A stretch of 6,216 nt of DNA from WQUF01 sp031549525 (GTDB lineage Bacteria; Bacillota; Clostridia; Clostridiales; Clostridiaceae), in assembly GCA_031549525.1 (NCBI GenBank), contig JAVBPQ010000043.1, forward strand, positions 1 to 6,216, given 5' to 3'. The notes under the pieces are model-generated. The model was given only the letters and a program-made list of their open reading frames with translations. It was not told the origin of the DNA and searched no databases. Numbering within the stretch: the stretch's first letter is position 1; each line of letters opens with the position of its first letter. Both the position numbers and the translations under genes were made by a program. Positions 1 to 5,913 of this stretch are shown one piece after another.

Positions 1-234
1 CATAAGGAGTATGTAGGTTCATTTGTTGATAAAGTAGCAGAGATAAATGAATCAATGCTCAAAGAAAAAGATGATGGTAAGAAGAGAAAATCTCAAAAAT
101 CTAGGATGAACAATTTTCTTAGAGTGAAGTATGATGAAAACCTTATGGATATATATTTAAGAGCACAAACTGTATCTGAGATTTCTCATAAAAGAATGAT
201 TGCAAGATCTTTAGAAGAATTAGCCAAGTTATAA
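1..234 (+). CDS. 3' end of an unrecognised gene (partial, 77 codons)
   Basis: Reading frame 1 is open from the left edge of the window to a TAA at 232-234, giving 77 residues that end in ARSLEELAKL. The 5' part lies outside the window, so start, length and domain content are unknown. The visible part is charged and hydrophilic: a Lys-rich linker (KEKDDGKKRKSQKSR, about residues 21-35), then a segment with likely helical character (NNFLRVKYDENLMDIYLRAQ) and a basic C-terminal helix. I see no signal peptide, membrane segment or catalytic motif. Codon use is AT-rich like the rest of the left flank. I do not recognise the family. A DNA- or RNA-binding role would fit the basic composition, but that is a guess. 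It is not part of the minus-strand cassette to its right. Confidence 0.6.
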   Translation, partial: HKEYVGSFVDKVAEINESMLKEKDDGKKRKSQKSRMNNFLRVKYDENLMDIYLRAQTVSEISHKRMIARSLEELAKL

Positions 235-559
235 CTTTAAAAATTTTATTTCTAATAGCTTCTATTCATTTAAAAACAAGGATTCTGATATAAACATAAG
301 TGAGAGCCTGCGATGTAAGAGATTTCTTCATATCAAAATAAATTTAATCTTAAATTTCGACTCGATTAGATAGAGGTTTTAAGATTTTTAGTCATATCCT
401 CAAATAATGAGGATATCAAATTCAATTTAAAAAATCATAAAATCTCAAAAGCCATTCCCTAATAGTTTACATATCTTTTATTTTCTATGCGAAGATTCTG
501 AGCGAAATTTTTCAAAAATATGCACATTTAAAATTCTAAAATTCCACAATTGAACTTTA
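235..559. other. AT-rich gene-free stretch
   Basis: No convincing coding frame is visible on either strand here, and no tRNA or terminator with a U-run. The stretch holds a long imperfect inverted repeat (373-446, listed separately) and a small palindrome at 340-357 (AAATTTA, four bases, TAAATTT). The octamer GATTCTGA occurs twice, near 282 and 494. The low GC matches the left flank and contrasts with the cassette that begins near 560. Confidence 0.6.
373..446. repeat. Long imperfect inverted repeat with a nested perfect hairpin
   Basis: The outer arms are 373-390 (GAGGTTTTAAGATTTTTA) and 429-446 (AAAAAATCATAAAATCTC). They match as inverted copies at 15 of 18 positions, and one of the mismatches would be a G-U pair in plus-strand RNA. 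Inside them lies a perfect 9-bp hairpin, ATATCCTCA (394-402) and TGAGGATAT (408-416), with an AATAA loop. The internal loop is uneven, 3 bases on the left and 12 on the right. Neither end is followed by a run of T, so it does not look like a standard intrinsic terminator. It could be a structured RNA, a remnant of a small palindromic mobile element, or a bidirectional transcription barrier. I cannot choose between these. Confidence 0.55.
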
Positions 560-912
560 GACCATGAGTCCTGCTGAAACGATTTATCCTATAACTGTTG
601 CCCAGGCCGCACCTGCAATGCCCCATCCAAAACTAAACATAAAGAATGCATCCAACCCGACATTGATAACGGCACCGATAATAGATACAATCATGGCAAA
701 GGTAGGACTACCATCCGAGCGAATCAAGTCAGCGCAGGCGATGGAAAACAGTAAAAATGGGAAGCCGATGGTGGTAATTTGGATATATGTTCTAGCACTG
801 CGACTGCCTGTACCAGCGTCACAAGCAGCATAGCGACATTGGTTGCGGCATTGCCATACATACCCACAATCTGACCAATAAAAACCTGATCTAGGTACAG
901 TGAAGCTTCCAT
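560..912 (-). pseudogene. MATE-family multidrug/cation antiporter remnant
   Basis: Two scraps of a MATE (multi-antimicrobial extrusion) transporter survive in different frames. The first, starting near 912, reads SLYLDQVFIGQIVGMYGNAA and continues TNVAMLLVTLVQAVAV, which resembles the first membrane helix and following loop of the family (compare the usual DQIFIGQ...GNAATN pattern). Near 794-802 homology jumps to another frame: ARTYIQITTIGFPFLLFS, then RSDGSP and GWGIAGAAWATVIG, typical of the region around helices 4-6. The stretch between them is missing. At 584-586 a TAA stands where a Gln codon is expected, because IVSAGLMV continues in frame after it. Recognisable homology ends near 560, and the whole C-terminal half is gone. 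It would have been the last gene of the operon, an inner-membrane exporter. It cannot be functional. Confidence 0.8.
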
Positions 913-1350
913 TTGGATAAACAGGTATCATAGTATCCTTTTCATAGATGGAATCAAAGCTTACAATCATCCACAAGCCATCTATTTTCTGTGTGCAAAA
1001 AATAAGCTTGGCATCTGAATTCAGTTCAACGAGACAGCCGTCGATTTCTTGCCGTATTTGAATGGTTGTAAGCATAATGGAGACCGCTTTATCGTCGTTT
1101 AACCATGTCAGGGTATTGTATATCTTGTGTGGTGCACGGCTACTGAAATTCTTGGAAGCTTCCACAAACCCATGCCCCGTACCGTGATACCATGAATATT
1201 GACGGTGGAATCTTCTGCAAAGCATTTGTGCATCTCATACCAAAGGGCATTGTCGCGGCAAAAGCGCTCAAATTCAAGTAACTCTTTGATATTATTTTTT
1301 TCTGCCATTTCTTCTATTGTGTTAGCTTTAGGCCTTTTTAAAATCATCAT
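908..1350 (-). pseudogene. SnoaL/NTF2-like protein, frameshifted and C-terminally truncated
   Basis: The start ATG at 1348-1350 follows a GGA-type ribosome site, 17 bases after the DUF2316 stop. The first frame gives an N-terminal helix (TIEEMAEKNNIKELLEFERF) and CFAEDSTVNI, the usual opening of SnoaL-like nuclear-transport-factor-2 folds. Near 1193-1197 the frame changes: AATATTCATGG would read through as ...VNIS-WYHGTGHGFVEASK if one T were restored. The new frame then carries the rest of the cone-shaped fold (NTLTWLNDDKAVSIMLTTIQ, IDGLWMIVSFDSIYEKDTM, IPVYPNGSF). At about 908 it runs into MATE sequence, so the last residues of the domain are lost. Such small proteins include dehydratases and isomerases, and many have no known activity. 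The substrate cannot be inferred. A long frame spanning 584-1225 is a chance fusion of this gene with the MATE scrap, not a protein. Confidence 0.8.
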
Positions 1351-1367
1351 GATAATTTATCCTTTCT

Positions 1368-1634
1368 TTAATTTTGATCATACCTATACCAGATATTCCT
1401 TTTGAGTGCGGAGAAACGCATTGGTTCCTTACCTTGTTCCTCAATCTTTTTTACAAGATAATCTCGCACACGCCAGACAGTAGTAGGGTCTTCATGAGAC
1501 ATGGCAAGAACAGCATTCAGTGCACCACTGCTGATATTCAGATCGGCGCAAACCGTTTCTTTTGTCAATCCAGATATTTGCAAATTTTCATTCATTTCCA
1601 CACTTGTTTGTCTTAATTGTTTTTCACTCAACAT
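1368..1634 (-). CDS. DUF2316 family protein
   Basis: 88 residues. The ATG at 1632-1634 is preceded by TAGGAGAATGAATT, a good ribosome site, and lies 16 bases after the amidohydrolase stop. The sequence matches my recollection of the DUF2316 family: an N-terminal MLSEKQLRQTSVEMNENLQI, then a helix-turn-helix-like core (GLTKETVCADLNISSGALNA, about residues 22-41), a segment VWRVRDYLVKKIEEQGKEP, and the family's C-terminal FSALK..W.RY pattern (here FSALKRNIWYRY). Family members are about 90-100 residues and have a fold related to lambda-repressor-like DNA-binding domains, but no target or biochemical role is established. No membrane segment or signal is present. It appears intact and sits in the middle of the operon, so it could be a small accessory regulator. 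That role is inferred from fold and context only. Confidence 0.85.
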   Translation of the reverse strand: MLSEKQLRQTSVEMNENLQISGLTKETVCADLNISSGALNAVLAMSHEDPTTVWRVRDYLVKKIEEQGKEPMRFSALKRNIWYRYDQN

Positions 1635-1650
1635 AATTCATTCTCCTATT

Positions 1651-2652
1651 CTATAATTTCAATATTTTTTTAGCATTTTTATATGCAATTTTTTCTTTAT
1701 CAGTTTCACTGATAGGCAATCCCATCAAGAATTCTTTTACATCATCTCGTTTTACATAAGGATAATCGTGCGACCACAACACATGATCGGCTCCCATTTC
1801 ACCTATTGCTAGCATGGCAGGACCTTTACTTGCGATACCGCTTGGCGTAATATAGACATGCTCCTTGTAAATTTCCGAAAACGAGCGGTCAAATCCAGTC
1901 AGAGACTGTGGAATCATCTCGTCAATACGGTCGAAATAATAAGGAACAAGTTCTCCCCAGTGACCAGTAATCAGCTTGAGGTTAGGCAGCTTATTAAAGA
2001 TACCAGATAGAATCATTCGCATCATATGGATTCCTACATCTGCATGCCAACCAAAACCATAAGCAGAAAATGCAGCCGTTACACCAGCTGGAATGTTACC
2101 ACCTTTGTAGTAATGGTTAGCTACATTTTCATCGACAAAGCCAGGATGAAAATAAACTGGCACATCAAGTTCAGCCGCTTTTTCAAAAATGGGAAAATAC
2201 TCTAGCTCATCGAAAAAACTGCCATTATAAGTTCCGTTCAGCGATACCCCTTTGAAACCAAGCTCACCTACAGCACGAGAAAGTTCGTCTGCAGCAGCTT
2301 TCGGGTCACCCACTGGCAGAGCGGCATAACCAGCGAAACGATCAGGATGCTGTTGGATAGCCTCTGCAAGTTCATCATTTGCCTGCCTGCACAGTGGAAC
2401 AGCAGCATCGGCAGGCAAATCCATGGGACTGTTGTTGCCGTAAGAAATTACTTGAATATCCACACCCTGTTTATCCATCGTAGCGATGCGCAATTCATTC
2501 ATATCGCTGATGGCTTTTGTATTGTTAAAATAGTTTTGTAAAAAACCAAGCCTCCCTTTAACCACAGGGCTTGCGATTTTCGTCATGACCTCCATATATT
2601 TATCATTAACAGTCTTAGACATATAATGTTCTTCAATTGCGATTAATTTCAT
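1651..2652 (-). CDS. Amidohydrolase-family protein (ACMSD / gamma-resorcylate decarboxylase type)
   Basis: 333 residues with a TIM-barrel amidohydrolase_2 pattern, close to the usual length of about 325-335. The start ATG (2650-2652) follows AAAGGAGATGC. Expected metal ligands are visible: the strand-1 motif IAIEEH gives E7 and H9 (the ExH form found in the decarboxylases rather than HxH), H169 in VYFHPG, and D296 in WSHDYPY. H231 in TGHWGE and the following Tyr-rich segment ending DRID (R242) match the catalytic His/Arg region of gamma-resorcylate, 2,3-dihydroxybenzoate and 5-carboxyvanillate decarboxylases. No signal peptide is seen, so it should be a cytosolic, metal-dependent enzyme. By family it would perform non-oxidative decarboxylation of a hydroxy-aromatic acid or a related hydrolysis; the exact substrate is not readable. 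It is the first gene of the operon after the regulator and appears intact. Confidence 0.85.
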   Translation of the reverse strand: MKLIAIEEHYMSKTVNDKYMEVMTKIASPVVKGRLGFLQNYFNNTKAISDMNELRIATMDKQGVDIQVISYGNNSPMDLPADAAVPLCRQANDELAEAIQQHPDRFAGYAALPVGDPKAAADELSRAVGELGFKGVSLNGTYNGSFFDELEYFPIFEKAAELDVPVYFHPGFVDENVANHYYKGGNIPAGVTAAFSAYGFGWHADVGIHMMRMILSGIFNKLPNLKLITGHWGELVPYYFDRIDEMIPQSLTGFDRSFSEIYKEHVYITPSGIASKGPAMLAIGEMGADHVLWSHDYPYVKRDDVKEFLMGLPISETDKEKIAYKNAKKILKL

Positions 2653-2678
2653 AATAAAAGCATCTCCTTTTGATTTGT

Positions 2679-2705
2679 TGATCTAAGTCTACCAAAAAGG
2701 AGATG
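2679..2705 (-). promoter_or_regulatory. Candidate extended -10 promoter for the amidohydrolase operon
   Basis: On the minus strand, TTGGTAGACT contains a TGn extended -10 followed by TAGACT (2691 down to 2686), four of six matches to TATAAT. A start of transcription near 2679 would leave a leader of roughly 26 bases before the amidohydrolase ATG. The centre of the upstream palindrome would then lie near -42, the classic position for activation by Crp/Fnr-type proteins. No good -35 box is visible, which also fits an activator-dependent promoter. This is inferred from spacing alone. A competing -10, TATAAC at 2705-2710, would instead put the palindrome in a repressing position. Confidence 0.4.
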
Positions 2706-2713
2706 TTATATTC

Positions 2714-2729
2714 TGTAACTGTGGTTACA
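2714..2729. promoter_or_regulatory. Perfect palindrome, probable Crp/Fnr-family operator
   Basis: TGTAAC-TGTG-GTTACA is a perfect 6+6 inverted repeat with a 4-base spacer. It lies in the 88-base gap between the regulator's stop and the amidohydrolase start. Size and half-site spacing are right for a Crp/Fnr dimer. GTAAC-N4-GTTAC also resembles the motif I recall being proposed for clostridial HcpR-type regulators. It is not followed by a T-run, so it is not a terminator. The adjacent Crp/Fnr gene is the obvious candidate to bind it. Confidence 0.65.
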
Positions 2730-2740
2730 ATTTTATTTTT

Positions 2741-3430
2741 TTACTCATATAAGTTATCAAACAGCGCTTGATCCAGCACAACCACCTCATGTCCAGTAAT
2801 CCGTAAGATTCCTTCATTCTGCATACGACCCAATTCTCTTGACAATGACGGTCTTGCGATTCCTAAATAATCAGCAATTTCCTCCTGCGTTTGGGTGAGT
2901 ATGATCCTATGCTGCTCATCCCTTATATGAAACAGATAAAAGGCGATACGGTCCCGCACTGAGGCGAAGGAAAGGATTCTGACCTTATCTCCGAGTAAAT
3001 TAATTTTATCTACCAAAGTTCCAACTATGTTGCGCATCATGGTGACCTGAATATCGCTGTATTCTGCAGGTGGCTCTAAGAGCAGCCTGCTGGAAATTTC
3101 CAAAACTTCACTGTCCTCTAAAGCAATGGCATATTCCCACAAAAGCTTTTTCGACGAGAACAATCGCACCTCATTAAGCAGTGTTCCAGGAGCCGTGTTG
3201 CTTTTACTTAGGCTCCGCTTTCCGTCAAAGGTATCTCTGCCCATGGTGGTATTGCCTGATAAAAGCATAATGAGCTTGTCAGGAGTATGATCCGTCCAGA
3301 AAAAAATCTCACCACGTTTATAGCGAACACATTTTATCAAATTGCTTTCGATAAGGCGATTGATTTGTTCATCCATAAGACCCAGACAAAGACTGCTTTG
3401 CTTTAATATCTCAAAAAATTCTTTTTTCAA
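2741..3430 (-). CDS. Crp/Fnr-family transcriptional regulator
   Basis: 229 residues, a normal length for the family. The start is a TTG at 3428-3430, chosen because AAGGAGG lies eight bases upstream and no in-frame ATG is better placed. An N-terminal cyclic-nucleotide-binding-like beta roll covers about residues 15-120 (KRGEIFF, KLIMLLSGNTT, PGTLLNEVRLFS), then a long dimer helix (about 125-155). A C-terminal winged helix-turn-helix follows (TQEEIADYLGIARPSLSREL, 181-200, wing to about 220). Only C15 and C34 are present, so there is no FNR-type four-cysteine iron-sulfur cluster, and the canonical cAMP-binding Arg/Ser signature is not evident. The effector is unknown. It precedes the amidohydrolase on the same strand with a palindromic site between them, so it probably controls that operon and perhaps itself by read-through. 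Confidence 0.88.
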   Translation of the reverse strand: MKKEFFEILKQSSLCLGLMDEQINRLIESNLIKCVRYKRGEIFFWTDHTPDKLIMLLSGNTTMGRDTFDGKRSLSKSNTAPGTLLNEVRLFSSKKLLWEYAIALEDSEVLEISSRLLLEPPAEYSDIQVTMMRNIVGTLVDKINLLGDKVRILSFASVRDRIAFYLFHIRDEQHRIILTQTQEEIADYLGIARPSLSRELGRMQNEGILRITGHEVVVLDQALFDNLYE

Positions 3431-3457
3431 TAGTTATCCTCCTTCAACATAACAGCT

Positions 3458-3694
3458 TTATACAGTCTTAACCATTTTCATAGCTAAAAGTTCTTTTTTA
3501 TTCCAAAATATTTTCACTTCTTCTTTATTAGTGAATCCATTATTTATCCAAAATTTAAACACTGTTTCATTATAATCACTTACCACATCAATCCTAATGC
3601 GCCTGCTATTAAAGCTTTTAGCATATTTTTCAAAGTAACTTAAAATTTCTTTTCCAAATAACTTTCTGAAATAAACATAGCTTATCCTCCGCAA
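3458..3694 (-). pseudogene. GNAT acetyltransferase, N-terminally truncated remnant
   Basis: The frame ends at TAA 3458-3460. Its readable part is the C-terminal half of a GNAT N-acetyltransferase: GKEILSYFEKYAKSFNSRRI is the helix after the acetyl-CoA loop, followed by RIDVVSDYNETVFKFWINNG (motif B, the usual D...N..a..fY...GF pattern) and the final beta strands (FWNKKELLAMKM). The N-terminal half of the fold is missing. The CoA loop, normally Q/RxxGxG, is reduced to RKLFGK. The only start in frame is a TTG at 3692-3694 that overlaps a GGAGG; that site is better spaced for an ATG at about 3677-3679, which opens a different frame that stops after 12 codons. I therefore treat it as broken. It is AT-rich like the flanks, and its stop lies 27 bases before the higher-GC regulator gene, so it marks the cassette edge. 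Confidence 0.6.
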
Positions 3695-3842
3695 AAATAT
3701 TTATATTAACAATTGTAATTAATTGTACCATAAATCAACTACTAAAATGAAATACTCCCACCACTTATAGAAAAAACTACTGAAAAAGTGTTTTTAAAAA
3801 ATCATTAAAATTGTGTTTATCAAAATCATTTAAAACAAAATC

Positions 3843-3882
3843 TATAATTTATGATATAATTAGATATACAATATTTGGAGGT
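3843..3882 (+). promoter_or_regulatory. Likely promoter and ribosome site of the radical SAM operon
   Basis: Two TATAAT hexamers occur at 3843-3848 and 3855-3860, upstream of a strong GGAGG (3877-3881) placed nine bases before the ATG at 3891. No clear -35 box is seen at the usual distance from either. The region upstream (3695-3842) is extremely AT-rich and contains AAAATCATT twice in direct orientation (3798-3806 and 3822-3830). These could be regulatory or merely compositional. Confidence 0.5.
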
Positions 3883-3890
3883 GTATTTCT

Positions 3891-4766
3891 ATGAAGGTAA
3901 AACCTGTAACTTATTCAAGGAAACCTAAATATCCAGACAAGTACTCCATAGATATAAGACAGGAGCTTTTACATTATAGACCTCGTCGCTGGAGCAATAA
4001 ACCACTTGCAGGCGGTGTTCTTGCAGCTGTCATTGCTCTTGGATTTTCATCCTGTACAACCGCTATGGGAACTCAAACTGCTCCATTAAAAACCCCAAAT
4101 AAAACTGAGCTTCAAAACACATTTTTAAATACCGTAAAAGAATATGAAGAAGACGACTATATAACAATGGGTGAACCTATGTATATCCCTGATTTTTCTA
4201 ATATCCCTGTATTTTCTCACGGAGAGGGTACAGGAGTTATAGGATGTGTATCTGTTGCAGCACCGATGTTTTTAACAGAGGAAGAAGCATATGCAATAAT
4301 ATCTTCAGAACTTGAAAAAGAAGGAATATCAACTACTAAAAACGAAAAAGATACATTGACTAGCGCTAATATACCTGTTACAAAGACCTATTATGGTCCT
4401 GATGATAAAGAGACAATTGAAACTAAATCTGGAGAATTAGTTTATGATGCATCCACATCAATATATTATCAAAACATAAATATAGAATTTGTATCCTTAG
4501 ATGATTATAGAGAGTGGCAAGATCCTAATCAAGAAGTATGGACTTCTGTTGAGAGTTTAAATATTAAAGGTGCTGCAGAAGTTTTAGCAAAGAAAAATGA
4601 ATCTACAGCTGCATTTTATGATCCATTTGTAATGTATAAGCCTGTTTTTAAAGATGATAAAGAAGTTAAAGAAAATTTTGACAAAGCACACGAGGAGTCT
4701 GTAGAAATGCTTAAAGCCCAAGTTAAAGACTTTATAGCATGGCTTAAAGCTGAAGGTGTGATCTGA
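3891..4766 (+). CDS. Membrane-anchored lipoprotein-like protein paired with radical SAM enzyme
   Basis: 291 residues of unknown function. The N-terminus is unusual: about 38 mostly polar, basic residues (YSRKPKYPDKYSIDIRQELL, then YRPRRW at 29-34) precede one hydrophobic segment (LAGGVLAAVIALGF, 39-52) and a lipobox-like GFSSC with C55. It may be a lipoprotein or single-pass membrane protein with a long cytosolic tail and an exported C-terminal domain. After a polar linker comes IPVFSHGEGTGVIGC, with C119 the only other cysteine, then VSVAAPMFLTEEEAYAIISS. This block resembles one I vaguely recall from clostridial proteins encoded beside SPASM enzymes. The remainder is acidic alpha/beta sequence ending in a helix (MLKAQVKDFIAWLKAEG). 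The stop overlaps the radical SAM start as TGATG, so the two are translationally coupled. It may be the substrate or scaffold of that enzyme; this is inferred from arrangement only. Confidence 0.8.
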   Translation: MKVKPVTYSRKPKYPDKYSIDIRQELLHYRPRRWSNKPLAGGVLAAVIALGFSSCTTAMGTQTAPLKTPNKTELQNTFLNTVKEYEEDDYITMGEPMYIPDFSNIPVFSHGEGTGVIGCVSVAAPMFLTEEEAYAIISSELEKEGISTTKNEKDTLTSANIPVTKTYYGPDDKETIETKSGELVYDASTSIYYQNINIEFVSLDDYREWQDPNQEVWTSVESLNIKGAAEVLAKKNESTAAFYDPFVMYKPVFKDDKEVKENFDKAHEESVEMLKAQVKDFIAWLKAEGVI

Positions 4767-5887
4767 TGCATTTTACATTTCATCTTAGCAACATTTGCAA
4801 TATGCAATGCAATTACTGCTATGTCTTTGAAAATAAGCCCATAAAACCTCTTGTCATGTCTAAAGAGACAGCATTTAAAGCTGTTGATATGGCATCAAAT
4901 TCTGATAGAGCTGGGATCATATTTTTTGGTGGTGAGCCGCTTTTGCATAGAGATCTTATAGAAGATATCATAAAATATGCAAGATTAAAAGAGAAAAATA
5001 GCTCCTGCAAATATTTTTTTAAGATAACCACAAATGGATTTTTACTAGATGATAGTTTCATAGATCTTTCTATTAAAGAGAATATTTTTATAGCCATTTC
5101 AATAGATGGAACTAAAAACTCTCATAACAAACACAGGATAGATAATAATGGTGTGGGAACTTATGATGTTATAATTGAAAATGCAAGATATCTTCTTAAG
5201 AAAAAACCATATTCCCCTGTCCTTATGACCATAAACCCTGATACGGTTGATGAATATTATGAAGGGGTTAAATCTTTATATGAAGTAGGATTTTCTTATA
5301 TAATTTGTTCTTTAAATTATGCAGCAAATTGGACAGAGGAAGATATGAAAAGACTTGCTCATCAATATGAATTATTAGCTGATTTTTACTATAAACATAC
5401 AATTTTAGAAGATAAATTCTATTTAAGCCCATTTGAAGTTAAGATCTCAAGCCATGTTAATAATAAAACCTATTGCCATGAACGCTGTGAACTTGGAAAA
5501 AAACAAATCTCCATCGGACCTGACGGGAGCCTCTACCCTTGCGTGCAATTTGTTGGAGATAAAGGATATACCATTGGAAATGTTGAGGAAGGCATAGATG
5601 AAAAGCGCCGCCTTGATCTATTTTTTCAAAACGAAAAGGAAAAGCCTGAATGTGATAGATGTGCCATAAAAGCTAGATGTAACCATTATTGCGCTTGTTT
5701 AAATAAGCAAGCAACTGGTTCTATTGATGAAGTATCTCCTGTTTTATGTGCCCATGAACGAATTATCCTCCCTATTGCTGATAAAGTGGCTAATCGTCTA
5801 TATAAAGAAAAAAATGCTATGTTTATTCAAAAGCATTATAATGATTTTTATCCTATCATCTCTTTAGTTGAGGATAAAAAATATTAG
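4766..5887 (+). CDS. Radical SAM/SPASM domain protein (putative peptide or protein maturase)
   Basis: 373 residues. The radical SAM cluster motif CNMQCNYC (C11, C15, C18) is almost at the N-terminus, followed by GGEP (55-58), KITTNG (86-91) and ISIDG (111-115), the usual SAM-binding strand landmarks. The C-terminal SPASM domain is complete: C241-x12-G-x4-C259, then C296-x2-C299-x5-C305-x3-C309, and a final C328. That fits the seven-cysteine pattern that binds two auxiliary 4Fe-4S clusters. C237 and C311 are extra. Enzymes of this architecture (anaerobic sulfatase maturases, sactipeptide and ranthipeptide synthases, mycofactocin MftC) modify peptides or proteins in the cytosol. No N-terminal RiPP-recognition domain precedes the cluster, so substrate recognition must lie elsewhere. 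Translation is coupled to the upstream gene, with an AAGGTG site inside that gene. The exact reaction is not readable. Confidence 0.92.
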   Translation: MHFTFHLSNICNMQCNYCYVFENKPIKPLVMSKETAFKAVDMASNSDRAGIIFFGGEPLLHRDLIEDIIKYARLKEKNSSCKYFFKITTNGFLLDDSFIDLSIKENIFIAISIDGTKNSHNKHRIDNNGVGTYDVIIENARYLLKKKPYSPVLMTINPDTVDEYYEGVKSLYEVGFSYIICSLNYAANWTEEDMKRLAHQYELLADFYYKHTILEDKFYLSPFEVKISSHVNNKTYCHERCELGKKQISIGPDGSLYPCVQFVGDKGYTIGNVEEGIDEKRRLDLFFQNEKEKPECDRCAIKARCNHYCACLNKQATGSIDEVSPVLCAHERIILPIADKVANRLYKEKNAMFIQKHYNDFYPIISLVEDKKY

Positions 5888-5913
5888 CCTCCTTTTGGAG
5901 GCTTTTTATTTTT
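5886..5913 (+). terminator. Rho-independent terminator of the radical SAM operon
   Basis: AGCCTCC (5886-5892), a TTTT loop and GGAGGCT (5897-5903) form a perfect 7-bp GC-rich stem followed by TTTTTATTTTT. The first two stem bases are the last two bases of the TAG stop, so the operon ends right at the coding end and nothing further is co-transcribed. Confidence 0.93.

Noticed and set aside
584..1225. A 213-codon minus-strand open frame
   Set aside because: It joins the shifted SnoaL frame, an out-of-frame stretch and a MATE scrap. The ATG lies inside the SnoaL gene and no ribosome site precedes it, so it is a decay artefact rather than a fusion protein.
2714..2729. The palindrome read as a terminator of the regulator gene
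   Set aside because: The stem is only 6 bp and AT-rich, and no T-run follows on the minus strand.
3427..3450. Seven-codon upstream ORF (ATG at 3448-3450) overlapping the regulator's TTG start
   Set aside because: It has no ribosome site of its own and its codons simply span the regulator's Shine-Dalgarno, so it is probably chance.
547..3716. ACAATTG near both cassette ends as a target-site duplication
   Set aside because: A 7-base AT-rich palindrome is expected by chance in such sequence, and the right copy lies well beyond the composition boundary.
4616..5097. Minus-strand open frames within the lipoprotein-like and radical SAM genes
   Set aside because: They are shadows of well-supported plus-strand genes, with no ribosome sites or recognisable domains.
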